A stretch of DNA of 64,000 nucleotides from Stenotrophomonas bentonitica (GCF_013185915.1 NZ_JAAZUH010000001.1:930001-994000), one strand, 5' to 3'. Positions 44,817 to 53,328 are shown, counted from the stretch's first letter. Notes: generated by a model not told the origin, from the sequence alone. Numbers and translations: made by a program.

Positions 44817-44844
44817 AAAAAACCCAGCCGGGAGGCTGGGTTTT
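44817..44844 (-). terminator. Rho-independent terminator in the argF' leader (attenuator candidate)
   Basis: On the minus strand AAAACCCAGCC and GGCTGGGTTTT form an 11-bp stem with a short loop, followed by TT. It lies 80 bp before the argF' start and 25 bp after the stop of the leader ORF. The same GCTGGGT found in the 3' arm also occurs at the end of the leader ORF (minus strand 44879-44872), so the 5' arm has two possible partners. Confidence 0.8.
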
Positions 44845-44869
44845 CCGAACAGACAGCACGAAGCTCCGG

Positions 44870-44971
44870 TTACCCAGCGAAAATGTGGGGTTCCGGTCGG
44901 CGGGCACGCGACGTCATGCCCGTAGCCATACGGGCGGCGCTGGTGTCGTGCTGGAAGTCGGTGAGTTTCAT
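44870..44971 (-). CDS. Putative arginine leader peptide of the argF' operon
   Basis: A 33-codon ORF, starting MKLTDFQHDTSAARMATGM and ending PHIFAG. Arginine codons are at positions 14, 22, 24 and 25 (the SRARR block, codons CGT, CGC and CGA). The last codons (GCT GGG TAA) contain GCTGGGT, which can pair with the terminator 5' arm. The peptide has no known family. The start is not fixed: an ATG six codons earlier is in frame and the ribosome site is weak. The function as attenuator leader is inferred from order and complementarity. Confidence 0.6.
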   Translation of the reverse strand: MKLTDFQHDTSAARMATGMTSRARRPEPHIFAG

Positions 44972-45017
44972 GGCCGCCCATCTTTGCATGCGTGGGGGGT
45001 GGGTGCAATACCCGGGG

Positions 45018-45581
45018 TCACGGATTGGCGGCGCTGGCCTGCTCGGGGCCGACCCACGGGGTGATGGACACCCGGATCTTGAGCCGGTTGCCGGGGTCTT
45101 CGGGCAGCCGCGAGCGGTACTTGGTGCCCTTGTAGACGTAATCGACGTCATAGGCGATCGGCCGGCGGAACTCGCGCCCGACCGGGATGATACGGCAGTC
45201 GCGGGTCAGCAGCGGGCCGGTGTTGCTGGCCGGGGCCTCGGCCACGGGGGCCATCCCTTCCTCGACGCTGCCGTCTTCACGCTTGAAGATCGAGCGGACC
45301 GAATCCATGAAGCGGCCGAAGCGGCCCTTCTCTTCCTGCGGCTCTTCGCCGGTGACGTTGACCGGGGCCAGGGTCCGGGTCGAGACCGGCTCGCAGTGTT
45401 CTTCGGTGCGGGTGGCCCGCAGGGTCTGGAACACCGGTTCCACGTTGAGCACCTGCGCGTAGTCGAACTTGACGTTCTCCACGATCACCACCCGGTTACG
45501 GACCTCGGCTTCCTGGGCGCACGCCACGGAGGCGGCGCTACCCAACAGGCAGGTCAGGGTCAGCAACGAAGCGGATTTCAT
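45018..45581 (-). CDS. Periplasmic hypothetical protein
   Basis: A 187-residue protein with a signal peptide (MKSASLLTLTCLLGSAASVA, cleaved near ACAQ). The C-terminal segment YDVDYVYKGTKYRSRLPEDP followed by GNRLKIRVSITP resembles the end of glycine-zipper surface-antigen-like proteins found in Xanthomonadaceae, but no glycine zipper is present. The middle is polar with a basic block (EKGRFGRFMDSVRSIFKRED). Function is unknown. It lies upstream of the arg leader on the same strand, with 46 bp between its stop and the leader ORF. Confidence 0.7.
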   Translation of the reverse strand: MKSASLLTLTCLLGSAASVACAQEAEVRNRVVIVENVKFDYAQVLNVEPVFQTLRATRTEEHCEPVSTRTLAPVNVTGEEPQEEKGRFGRFMDSVRSIFKREDGSVEEGMAPVAEAPASNTGPLLTRDCRIIPVGREFRRPIAYDVDYVYKGTKYRSRLPEDPGNRLKIRVSITPWVGPEQASAANP

Positions 45582-45777
45582 TGGCAACAGGATTGGGGAC
45601 AAGGGGGATAGTGTAGGCAGTGACAGGCACAAGGGGCTGAACATTACCCGTCCGCGACGCATCTGCCCATCCCGGAGGGACCGATTCCGACCCGGGCGCG
45701 GGGCCGGGCCGCCGCAGGCGGCCGATGTGATCTAAAATCGAAGGCTTGCCCCCTACTCCCCCCGGCCCTACGCCCCC

Positions 45778-47148
45778 ATGACCCTGCGCCTGCACAACAA
45801 CCTGACACGCCAGCTCGAACCGTTCACCCCGCTCGATCCGACCTGTCCGACCCTGTATGTGTGCGGCCCCACGGTCTACAACTACGTGCACATCGGCAAC
45901 GCGCGCGGGCCGGTGGTGTTCGGGGTGCTGGCCGACCTGCTGCGGCGCCGCTTCGGCGGGCTGCGCTACGCCCGCAACATCACCGACGTGGACGACAAGA
46001 TCAACACGGCCGCGCGCGAGCAGGCGGTGCCGATCTCGACGATCACCGACCGCTTCGCCGCGGCCTACCGGGAAGACATGGCCGCGCTGGGCGTGGTGCC
46101 GCCGGACATCGAGCCGGAAGCGACCGCGCACATCCCGCAGATCATCGCGATGATCGAGCAGCTGATCGCCACCGACCACGCCTACGCGGCCGAGGGCCAC
46201 GTGCTGTTCGCGGTGGCCTCGTTCGCCGAGTACGGCAAGCTCTCCAACCGCGACCCGGAGGAAATGCTGGCCGGGGCCCGGGTGGACGTGGCGCCGTACA
46301 AGCGCGACCCGGGCGATTTCGTGCTGTGGAAGCCCTCCAGCGACGACCTGCCGGGCTGGGAGTCGCCCTGGGGCCGGGGCCGCCCGGGCTGGCACATCGA
46401 GTGCTCGGCGATGGCCGCGGCGCACCTGGGCCCGACCATCGATATCCATGCCGGCGGGGTGGACCTGCAGTTCCCGCACCATGAGAACGAGATCGCGCAG
46501 AGCGAGTGCGCGCACGGCGGGCAGACCTTCGCCCGGTTCTGGCTGCACAACGGCATGCTCAACTTCGGCGGTGCCAAGATGAGCAAGTCGATCGGAAATA
46601 TTGAACGGGTCCACGACCTGGTCCGCCAGCATGCGCCGGAGGCGCTGCGCTATGCGCTGCTGTCGGCGCATTACCGGCAGCCGCTGGACTGGTCGGATGC
46701 GCTGATCGAGCAGTCGGTGCGCACGCTGGACCGGCTGTACGGCACGCTGCGCGACCTGGCCGACGTGGCCGCGACCCCGGTCATTCCGGCGGAAGTCGAG
46801 GCGGCGCTGGACGACGATCTGAACACCCCGCAGGCGCTGGCCGAGCTGGCCCGCCTGGCGGGTGAGGCGCGCCGTGCCGGGGATGCCGACAAGGCTGCAC
46901 TGAAGGCGGCCCTGCTGGGCGCCGGGCAGGCGCTGGGGCTGCTGCAGCAGGACCCGGCGGCGTGGTTCGGCACCAGCGGTGGCGAGGCCGGCGACGATGC
47001 GCGGATCCAGGCGCTGATCGACGAGCGCGGCGCGGCCAAGGCGGCGCGCGATTTCGCCCGGGCCGACGCACTGCGCCGGCAGCTGGACGAGGAAGGCATC
47101 GTGCTGGAAGACACCGCGCAGGGCGTGCGCTGGTCGCGCAAACGATAA
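45778..47148 (+). CDS. cysS: Cysteinyl-tRNA synthetase CysS
   Basis: A 456-residue class I synthetase. HIGH-like [14 protein letters not shown], zinc ligands including YVCGPTVYN and [10 protein letters not shown] with [12 protein letters not shown], and KMSKS in AKMSKSIGN. The C-terminal helical domain (DALR) runs to residue 456. Length is normal. A TAAAAT -10-like box lies at 45733-45738. A 21-bp hairpin follows the stop. Confidence 0.96.
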   Translation: MTLRLHNNLTRQLEPFTPLDPTCPTLYVCGPTVYNYVHIGNARGPVVFGVLADLLRRRFGGLRYARNITDVDDKINTAAREQAVPISTITDRFAAAYREDMAALGVVPPDIEPEATAHIPQIIAMIEQLIATDHAYAAEGHVLFAVASFAEYGKLSNRDPEEMLAGARVDVAPYKRDPGDFVLWKPSSDDLPGWESPWGRGRPGWHIECSAMAAAHLGPTIDIHAGGVDLQFPHHENEIAQSECAHGGQTFARFWLHNGMLNFGGAKMSKSIGNIERVHDLVRQHAPEALRYALLSAHYRQPLDWSDALIEQSVRTLDRLYGTLRDLADVAATPVIPAEVEAALDDDLNTPQALAELARLAGEARRAGDADKAALKAALLGAGQALGLLQQDPAAWFGTSGGEAGDDARIQALIDERGAAKAARDFARADALRRQLDEEGIVLEDTAQGVRWSRKR

Positions 47149-47153
47149 GAAGC

Positions 47154-47174
47154 CACCCGACCAGCGGTCGGGTG
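47154..47174 (+). terminator. Hairpin after cysS
   Basis: CACCCGACC-AGC-GGTCGGGTG with a weak T-tract (TTACAC). It may end part of the cysS transcripts before sufE. Confidence 0.6.
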
Positions 47175-47197
47175 TTACACAATATCTTGAGAATGAC

Positions 47198-47641
47198 GTG
47201 ATCGACTCCCCGTTCCCGATTGAACCCACTGCTGCCGAGGCGCAGGCCGCCATTGCCGAGGAATTCGCGTTCTTCGGCGACTGGTCGGAGCGTTACCAGT
47301 ACCTGATCGACCTGGGCCGCAAGCTGCCCGCCTTCCCGGAAGAGTGGAAGACGGAGGAGCACCGGCTGCTCGGCTGCCAGTCGATGGTGTGGATCGTGCC
47401 GGAAGGCAACGCCGATGCGCTGCGCTTCCACGCGATCAGCGATTCGGCGATCGTGTCGGGCCTGATCTATCTGGCGCTTCGGGTGTACTCGGGGCGTTCG
47501 GCGGCGGAGATCCTGGCCACGGAGCCGACCTACATCCAAGACATCGGGCTGTCGCGGCACCTGTCGCCGACGCGCAGCAACGGGGTGGCGGCGATGCTGG
47601 CGTTCATCCGTGAGACGGCGCAGGCGCAGTCGGCGTCGTGA
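47198..47641 (+). CDS. sufE: Cysteine desulfuration protein SufE
   Basis: A 147-residue sulfur acceptor. The persulfide-carrying Cys is in HRLLGCQSMVWI, with FPEEWKTEEHR before it and GLSRHLSPTRSNG after it. It accepts sulfur from SufS and passes it to the Fe-S scaffold. It starts with GTG and its stop overlaps the GTG of the MFS gene. No other suf genes are in the window. Confidence 0.93.
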   Translation: MIDSPFPIEPTAAEAQAAIAEEFAFFGDWSERYQYLIDLGRKLPAFPEEWKTEEHRLLGCQSMVWIVPEGNADALRFHAISDSAIVSGLIYLALRVYSGRSAAEILATEPTYIQDIGLSRHLSPTRSNGVAAMLAFIRETAQAQSAS

Positions 47642-48891
47642 GTTCGCCTGCCCCTTCGGAGCCCGCCGAAAGCGCGCTGGGCCTGCTGCGTCGTCCGGGT
47701 TTTTCGCTGCTGCTGGCGTACCGGATCCTGGCGATGCTGTCCTATCAGATCGTGGCGGTGACGGTCGGCTGGCATATCTACGAGGTCACGCGGAATCCGT
47801 TCTCGCTGGGACTGGTGGGGCTGGCGGAGGTGCTGCCGTTCTTCTGCGTGGCGCCGTTCGCGGGCTATCTGGTGGACCACCTGCCGCGTCGGAAGCTGGG
47901 CATGGTGGCGTGCAGCGGGCTGGTGCTGACGGCGGTGGTGCTGACGGCGGTGGCGGAGGGCTGGCTGCCGTTCAACGGGGTGTGGCCGATCTATGCGGCG
48001 GTGGCGATGACGGGCATGGTCCGGGCGTTCCTGTCGCCGATCTACAACGCGTTGTTTGCGCGGGTGCTGGAACGGCACCAGTTCGCGCGCGGTGCGGGGC
48101 TGGGTTCGGTGGTGTTCCAGGCGGGCATGGTGGTGGGCCCGGCACTGGGCGGGCTGCTGGTGGCCTGGGGCGGCAAGAGCCTGTCGTACGGGGTGGCGGT
48201 GGTAGCGGCGCTGGCGGCGCTGGGCTGCCTGGCGACGCTGCGGGTGTCCGAGCCGGTGCACACGGGTCCGGCGGCGCCGATCTTCAAGAGCATCGCGGAG
48301 GGCGGGCGCTTCGTGCTGGGCAACCGGATCATGGTCGGCGCGATGGCGCTGGACATGTTCTCGGTGCTGCTGGGCGGGGTGGTGGCGATGCTGCCGGCGT
48401 TCCTGCACGAGATCCTGCACCACGGTCCGGAAGGGCTGGGCATCCTGCGCGCGGCGCCGGCGCTGGGTTCGGTATGCGTGGGCCTGTGGCTGGCGCGCCG
48501 GCCGCTGCAGCGCAATGCGGGGCGGGTGCTGTTGTTCGCGGTGGCGGGGTTCGGCTTGTGCGTGATCGGGTTCGGACTGTCGCACAGCTTCTGGCTGTCG
48601 GCGGTGATCCTGCTGTTCTACGGGGCGTTCGACGGAGTGTCGGTGGTGATCCGCTCTACGATCCTGCAGTTGGCCACGCCGGAAGAAATGCGCGGGCGGG
48701 TGTCGTCGATCAACGGCATTTTCATCAGTTCGTCGAACGAACTGGGCGCGTTCTACGCGGGCACCATGGCCAAGCTGCTCGGCCTGGTCCCGGCGGTCGT
48801 ACTGGGCGGGTTTGCGGTGTTGAGCGTGGCCGGCATTACTGCCTGGAAGAACCCGACCCTGCGACGGTTGAATCTGCGCGACCTGCAGTAG
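47638..48891 (+). CDS. MFS exporter (EntS/MFS_3-like)
   Basis: A 417-residue, twelve-helix facilitator. The loop GYLVDHLPRRKLGM between helices 2 and 3 and the late TPEEMRGRVSSINGIFISSSNEL are typical of the EntS/MFS_3 group of exporters (siderophores, macrolides). The substrate is unknown. The start GTG overlaps the sufE stop. The DksA-like gene beyond is convergent, with REP, long repeat and bidirectional terminator between. Confidence 0.82.
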   Translation: MSSPAPSEPAESALGLLRRPGFSLLLAYRILAMLSYQIVAVTVGWHIYEVTRNPFSLGLVGLAEVLPFFCVAPFAGYLVDHLPRRKLGMVACSGLVLTAVVLTAVAEGWLPFNGVWPIYAAVAMTGMVRAFLSPIYNALFARVLERHQFARGAGLGSVVFQAGMVVGPALGGLLVAWGGKSLSYGVAVVAALAALGCLATLRVSEPVHTGPAAPIFKSIAEGGRFVLGNRIMVGAMALDMFSVLLGGVVAMLPAFLHEILHHGPEGLGILRAAPALGSVCVGLWLARRPLQRNAGRVLLFAVAGFGLCVIGFGLSHSFWLSAVILLFYGAFDGVSVVIRSTILQLATPEEMRGRVSSINGIFISSSNELGAFYAGTMAKLLGLVPAVVLGGFAVLSVAGITAWKNPTLRRLNLRDLQ

Positions 48892-48921
48892 CGCGCGCGC
48901 CCGTGGGTTTGCAAGCAGCCT

Positions 48922-48947
48922 GGTAGAGCCGGGCCCTGCCCGGCTGC
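48922..48947. repeat. REP element after the MFS gene
   Basis: GGTAGAGCCGGGCCCTGCCC followed by GGCTGC. It is near-identical to the REP at 63463-63488, and both are followed by GGACTC...GAACAGCC. Confidence 0.8.
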
Positions 48948-48966
48948 TGTTGGACTCAGGCGAACA

Positions 48967-49127
48967 GCCGCCGCCTGCGCGGTTTCCCTGGTCAGGGCCG
49001 TCGGGTGCGGGTTTGTGGGGGACGCCGTAAATACATCCATGTAGGCTCATCGCCGCATCCATGCGGCTCGTGCCCCCTCAAACCCACCCCCGCCGACCCT
49101 CCGACAGTCGATCGGTGGCCACGGGAA
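48967..49127. repeat. Long interspersed repeat, copy 1 (about 160 bp)
   Basis: Begins GCCGCC-CTGCGCGG, contains GGTCAGGGCC, GTCGGGTGCGGGTTTGTGGG and GTGCCCCCTCAAACCC, and ends GTGGCCACGGGAAA. The same sequence occurs in reverse orientation at 63631-63871. Copy 1 has one short hairpin (GCCGCATCCATGCGGC) where copy 2 has three. Confidence 0.8.
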
Positions 49128-49133
49128 AGGCGC

Positions 49134-49162
49134 AAAAAAAACCCGGCCATGGCCGGGTTTTT
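49134..49162. terminator. Bidirectional terminator between the MFS and DksA-like genes
   Basis: A perfect CCCGGCC/GGCCGGG palindrome flanked by A-tract and T-tract, so it works in both directions for the converging genes. Confidence 0.9.
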
Positions 49163-49187
49163 CGTTTCAATCAACTGCGACCTGGGA

Positions 49188-50378
49188 TCAGTCGCCCTGC
49201 TGCTTCTGCAGGTGTTCCCAGCGTTCCTGGGCGTCGATGGTGCGTTCGGCGGTCAGGCGCGCTTCGAGGCGGTCCAGGCCGATTTCTTCGCCGGTGTCGA
49301 CGCAGTAGCCGTACTCGCCGTCTTCCAGGCGCTTGAGCGTGCTGTTGATCTTGGAGATCAGCTTGCGGTAACGATCGCGGGTGCGCAGTTCCAGCGAGTT
49401 TTCGGTCTCGCGGGTGGCGCGCTCGGCTTCGTCGCCGATGTCGCGCACTTCTTCCTGCAGGTTGGCGATGGTCTGCTTGGACTCTTCGATCAGCTCATTG
49501 CGCCAGACCAGCAGACGCTGGCGGAAGTACTCCAGCTGCAGCGGGCTCATGTACTCCTCTTCCGGGCTCGGCTTGTAGCCGGCCGGCAGGATCGGGCGGC
49601 CAGTGGCCTCGTCGGTCTTGTATTCCACCACTTTCACCTTGGTGCGCGGGGCCGGTGCGGCCGAACGGGCAGCCACGGCCACGGCGACCTTGCCAACCGG
49701 ACGCGACACGGGCTTGGGAGCGGATTCGGTTTTCACGGGAGTTTTTGCAGGCGATTTCGAAACGGGCACGGGATTCTTGTTTTGCGGGGCCTTCGGGGCG
49801 GGGGCGGCCGCTACCGGCTTCGGCGCGGCGGCCGGAGCGGGAGCAGGCTTGGCCGCGGCCTTGGCCGGGACAGACTTGGCCGGGGCCGGCGATGCCGGCT
49901 TCGGTGCGGACTTCACTACGGGTGCTGCAACCGGCTTGGCAGCCGGCTTGGTGGCGGCAGGCTTGCTGGCCGGCTTGGCCGGTGCAGGCTTGGCAGCCGC
50001 CTTTTTCACCGGCGCGGACTTGGCCGCCGGTGGGGTCGTTTTCTTGGCCGTGGTCTTGCTGGCCGGTGCGGCGGCCTTTTTCACCGGGGTCTTGGCGACC
50101 GGCTTCTTGGCTGCCGCGGTCTTGGCGACGGCCTTCTTTGCGGCCGGCTTGGCAACAGGCTTCGGCGCTGCCTTCTTGACCGGCGCCTTGGCGACCGGCT
50201 TCTTGGCAACGGCCTTCTTCACCGCCTTGGCCGGCGCCTTGGCGGCCGCCTTCTTCGCAGGTGCCGGCTTGGCGGCCGGTTTTTTGGCAACAGGCTTGGC
50301 CGCCAACTTCTTTACAACGGGCTTGGCGGTTTTCTTGGCGGCCTTGACGGCCTTCTTTGCAATTTTTTTAGCAGCCAC
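49188..50378 (-). CDS. DksA/TraR-family protein with a histone H1-like Lys/Ala/Pro tail
   Basis: A 396-residue protein. Residues 1 to about 235 are a low-complexity, highly basic Ala/Lys/Pro tail (KKAVKAAKKTAKPVVKKLAA and repeats of KPAAKPA) resembling histone H1 and PAKKA repeats. The last 130 residues are a DksA core with a coiled coil and SLELRTRDRYRKLISKINST. Only one of the four zinc-finger cysteines remains (YGYCVDTGEE; then ERTIDAQE where DksA has two Cys). The tip motif DxxDRA reads DEAERA. It probably binds RNA polymerase and DNA. A good promoter lies at 50423-50451. Confidence 0.88.
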   Translation of the reverse strand: MAAKKIAKKAVKAAKKTAKPVVKKLAAKPVAKKPAAKPAPAKKAAAKAPAKAVKKAVAKKPVAKAPVKKAAPKPVAKPAAKKAVAKTAAAKKPVAKTPVKKAAAPASKTTAKKTTPPAAKSAPVKKAAAKPAPAKPASKPAATKPAAKPVAAPVVKSAPKPASPAPAKSVPAKAAAKPAPAPAAAPKPVAAAPAPKAPQNKNPVPVSKSPAKTPVKTESAPKPVSRPVGKVAVAVAARSAAPAPRTKVKVVEYKTDEATGRPILPAGYKPSPEEEYMSPLQLEYFRQRLLVWRNELIEESKQTIANLQEEVRDIGDEAERATRETENSLELRTRDRYRKLISKINSTLKRLEDGEYGYCVDTGEEIGLDRLEARLTAERTIDAQERWEHLQKQQGD

Positions 50379-50626
50379 GAAACGCTCTTCCTTGGTTTCC
50401 CCGGGGCCCGGGAAAGCGGGCCTTTATAGCCTACCCGACCAGCAGCAGCAACCTCTTCACCCACTCCGTTCAGGCCTGGAGTCTGGCGGGGGTTCCCGAG
50501 CTGCGCAGTTCGGAACCTGACCCGGCGATGGCGCCGGGGCGGCCCGCCGCGCCTGCGCGCGGACGGGTCCAACACCCCATCCTGCGACAAATGCGGCCTT
50601 CATGCCAACTGCTCTAAGATTGGGGG
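50379..50626. other. Divergent spacer between the DksA-like gene and yidD, with hairpins
   Basis: The 248-bp spacer holds the dksA-like promoter near its left end. It also holds GC-rich hairpins such as CCCGGCG-ATGG-CGCCGGG and GGTTCC...GGAACC. It was compared by eye with SRP and 6S RNA and their conserved boxes are missing. A structured leader for yidD is possible. Confidence 0.4.
50423..50451 (-). promoter_or_regulatory. Sigma-70-type promoter of the DksA-like gene
   Basis: On the minus strand TTGCTG (50451-50446), 17-bp spacer and TATAAA (50428-50423) lie 45 bp before the ATG. Both boxes and the spacing are close to consensus, which fits strong expression. Confidence 0.7.
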
Positions 50627-50881
50627 GTGATCTCCCACCTGCTCATCGCCCTGTTGCGCTTCTACAAGCGCTTCATCAGCCCCCTGCTCGGGCCGCGCTG
50701 CCGGTTCGTGCCCAGTTGTTCTGAATACGCCATGCAGGCCATCGCCACGCATGGTCCCGCGCGCGGCAGCTGGCTGGCCGCGCGCCGGCTGGGGCGCTGC
50801 CACCCCTTCCATCCCGGTGGCGTGGACGAGGTGCCGCCGCGCACCGCGCACGCCGATTGCCGCTGCACAGGAAAACACTGA
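50627..50881 (+). CDS. yidD: Membrane protein insertion efficiency factor YidD
   Basis: An 84-residue protein with the family pattern [20 protein letters not shown], then [13 protein letters not shown] and [11 protein letters not shown]. YidD helps YidC insert membrane proteins. It is usually found with rpmH-rnpA-yidC; here it stands alone and is followed after 1 bp by pyrC. It starts with GTG after a GGGGGG ribosome site. Confidence 0.92.
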   Translation: MISHLLIALLRFYKRFISPLLGPRCRFVPSCSEYAMQAIATHGPARGSWLAARRLGRCHPFHPGGVDEVPPRTAHADCRCTGKH

Positions 50882-50882
50882 A

Positions 50883-52229
50883 ATGCCCTCCACGCTCATC
50901 GTCAACGCCCGCATGGTCAACGAAGGCCGCGTCTTCAACGGCGACCTGCGCATCGAAAACGGACGCATCGCGCAGATCGGCACCGGCCTGCAGCCGCAGG
51001 ACGGCGACCAGGTGGTCGACGCGGCCGGGCGCTGGCTGCTGCCCGGGATGATCGACGACCAGGTCCATTTCCGCGAACCGGGCCTGACCCACAAGGGCGA
51101 CATCGCTACCGAGTCGGCCGCGGCCGTGGCCGGGGGCCTGACCAGCTTCATGGACATGCCCAACACCAACCCGCCGACCCTCAACGCGGCCGCCCTGCAG
51201 GCCAAGTACGACTCCGCTGCCGGTCGTGCGCGCGCCAACTACGGCTTCTACATGGGTGCCAGCAATGACAACCTGGAAGACGTCAAACTCATCGACCCGC
51301 TGACCACGCCGGGCGTCAAGGTGTTCATGGGCGCCTCCACCGGCAACATGCTGGTAGACAACCCCGAGACGCTGGACGCGATCTTCAAGTTCGCGCCGAC
51401 CCCGATCATCACGCACTGCGAAGACACGCCGATGATCGACGCCAACGCCAAGGTGTACGCCGAGAAGTACGGCGATGCGCTGAGCGCGGAGCAGCACCCG
51501 GACATCCGTTCGCGCGAGGCCTGCCTGAAGTCGTCGGTGCTGGCCGTTTCGCTGGCGAAGAAGCACGGCACCCGCCTGCACGTGCTGCACATTTCCACCG
51601 CCGACGAGCTGTCGCTGTTCGAGAAGGGCCCGCTGGTGCGCGCCGACGGCAGCCGCAAGCAGATCACCGCCGAAACCTGCATCCACTTCCTGCGCTTCGA
51701 CCGCAGCGACTACGCGCGGCTGGGCAACCTGATCAAGTGCAACCCGGCGATCAAGGAAGCCAGCGACCGCGAGGCACTGACCCGCGCGGTGGCCGAGGAC
51801 GTGATCGACGTGCTCGCCACCGACCACGCCCCGCACACCTGGGAAGAGAAGCAGAAGCCGTACCCGCAGGCGCCGTCGGGCCTGCCGCTGGTGCAGTACG
51901 CGCTGGTGGCGGCACTGGAACTGGTGCACGAGGGCAAGCTGGAGATCACCCAGGTGGTGCAGAAGTTCGCGCACGCCCCGGCCCAGCTGTTCGACGTGAG
52001 CCAGCGCGGCTATCTGCGCGAAGGCTACTGGGCCGACCTGGTGCTGGTGGAAGACGTGCCGTTCACCGTGAAGCGCGAGGACGTGCTGTCCAAGTGCGGC
52101 TGGTCGCCGTTCGAGGGCATGACCTTCCGCTCGCGGATCGCCTCGACCTGGGTCAACGGCCAGCTGGCCTGGGACGGCACCCATCTGGTGGGCGCGCCGA
52201 ACGGCCAGCGCATGAGCTACGACCGCTGA
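50883..52229 (+). CDS. pyrC: Dihydroorotase PyrC
   Basis: A 448-residue amidohydrolase of pyrimidine synthesis. Landmarks are MIDDQVHFREPGLTHKGD, the metal-bridging Lys in VKVFMGASTGN, ITHCEDTPMI, LHVLHISTADE and ATDHAPHTWEEK. The usual first metal motif HxH reads QVH here; this variant occurs in a known subgroup (as I recall, Bacteroidetes-like), so activity is still likely. The start follows the yidD stop by 1 bp, and the stop overlaps the M23 peptidase start. Confidence 0.93.
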   Translation: MPSTLIVNARMVNEGRVFNGDLRIENGRIAQIGTGLQPQDGDQVVDAAGRWLLPGMIDDQVHFREPGLTHKGDIATESAAAVAGGLTSFMDMPNTNPPTLNAAALQAKYDSAAGRARANYGFYMGASNDNLEDVKLIDPLTTPGVKVFMGASTGNMLVDNPETLDAIFKFAPTPIITHCEDTPMIDANAKVYAEKYGDALSAEQHPDIRSREACLKSSVLAVSLAKKHGTRLHVLHISTADELSLFEKGPLVRADGSRKQITAETCIHFLRFDRSDYARLGNLIKCNPAIKEASDREALTRAVAEDVIDVLATDHAPHTWEEKQKPYPQAPSGLPLVQYALVAALELVHEGKLEITQVVQKFAHAPAQLFDVSQRGYLREGYWADLVLVEDVPFTVKREDVLSKCGWSPFEGMTFRSRIASTWVNGQLAWDGTHLVGAPNGQRMSYDR

Positions 52230-53074
52230 TGCGGGCACGTGTTCTGGGCCTGGGGCTGGTGCTGCTGGCCCCGGTTGCCGCGCTGGCGCTGCTGCCCTCG
52301 CCCGCCGTGGCCCAGGCCGATGCGCGCGTGGTGTTTCCAGCCAGCGCCTCGCAGGGTGCGATGGTGATCGGCAAGGTGCCGGCCGGCAGCGTGGTCCGCT
52401 ATGACGGGCGCACGCTGCGGGTGAGCGGCTATGGCAGCGTGGTGTTCGGGATCGGCCGCGACGCGCAGGGACCGCTGCAGGTGCAGGTGCAGCGCCCCGA
52501 TGGGGGCAGCGAAACGGTGAGCATCGCGGTGACCCCGCGCGACTGGCCGGTGGAGCGCGTCAACGGCGTGCCGCCGAAGACCGTGAATCCGCCGCCGGCG
52601 ATTGCCGAACGGATCAAGCGCGAACAGGCGCTGGTCACCGCCGCGCGTGCGCGCGACGACAACCGCACCGACTTCGCGCAGGCCTTCATCTGGCCGGTGC
52701 AGGGGCGGATCAGCGGTCGCTTCGGCAATGCGCGGGTGTACAACGGCCAGCCCGGCTCGGGTCATTCGGGCATGGATATCGCGGTGCCGACCGGTACGCC
52801 GGTGAAGGCACCGGCGGCGGGCGTGGTGACGTTCGCGGGGCCGGATCTTTACCTGACCGGCGGCACCTTGTTGCTCGACCACGGGTTCGGGATCAGCTCG
52901 AATTTCCTGCACCTGTCGCGGATCGACGTGAAGGTGGGCGACCGGGTCGAACAGGGCCAGGTAATTGCCGCCGTCGGCGCCACCGGTCGTGCCACCGGCC
53001 CGCACCTGCATTGGGGCATGAACTGGTTCGACACGCGCATCGACCCGTTGTTGGTGCTTGAACGCGGGAAGTAA
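52229..53074 (+). CDS. M23 family metallopeptidase (LytM-like), exported
   Basis: A 281-residue protein with a signal peptide (cleaved near AVAQA), an N-terminal beta domain (about 30-130) and a C-terminal LytM domain (about 150-270) with all zinc ligands: GHSGMDIAVP (HxxxD) and GPHLHWGMNW (HxH). It probably cuts cross-links of peptidoglycan in the periplasm. It overlaps the pyrC stop by one base (TGATG). The link to pyrC looks only positional. Confidence 0.9.
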   Translation: MRARVLGLGLVLLAPVAALALLPSPAVAQADARVVFPASASQGAMVIGKVPAGSVVRYDGRTLRVSGYGSVVFGIGRDAQGPLQVQVQRPDGGSETVSIAVTPRDWPVERVNGVPPKTVNPPPAIAERIKREQALVTAARARDDNRTDFAQAFIWPVQGRISGRFGNARVYNGQPGSGHSGMDIAVPTGTPVKAPAAGVVTFAGPDLYLTGGTLLLDHGFGISSNFLHLSRIDVKVGDRVEQGQVIAAVGATGRATGPHLHWGMNWFDTRIDPLLVLERGK

Positions 53075-53118
53075 TCGAGTGGTCGCTCCGGCGGCCGCTC
53101 ACCTGAAATGACCGCTCG

Positions 53119-53270
53119 CCGGTAGGGTCGGTTCCCAAACGACCGCCGATAACGGTGATCGGTGCGACGAACGCATGACCCACACCGAAATGCGCATTCC
53201 GATCAGGGGTCCATGCCCCAACAGAACGATGCACGTTTATCGGCGGTCGTTTGGGAACCGACCCTACCGG
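53119..53270. mobile_element. 152-bp element with perfect 34-bp terminal inverted repeats, copy B (MITE-like)
   Basis: Left end CCGGTAGGGTCGGTTCCCAA...CCGATAA (53119-53152) and right end 53237-53270 are exact reverse complements over 34 bp. The interior of 84 bp has no ORF. It is related, in opposite orientation, to copy A at 16608-16760. It lies between convergent genes. Confidence 0.85.
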
Positions 53271-53328
53271 CGATGCGTGCGATCGCACGCATGCCAAACC
53301 CCGGAATGCCGCAAAAACGCGTGTCGCT

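Noticed and set aside
47154-47197. Riboswitch before sufE
   Set aside because: Only a short symmetric hairpin is present and the leader is under 50 bp, too small for any known class.
50440-50600. Possible SRP (4.5S) or 6S RNA in the structured spacer before yidD
   Set aside because: The SRP GGAAG-GGAAGCAGCC-type core and a 6S-like open bubble were not found, so it is left as an undefined hairpin region.
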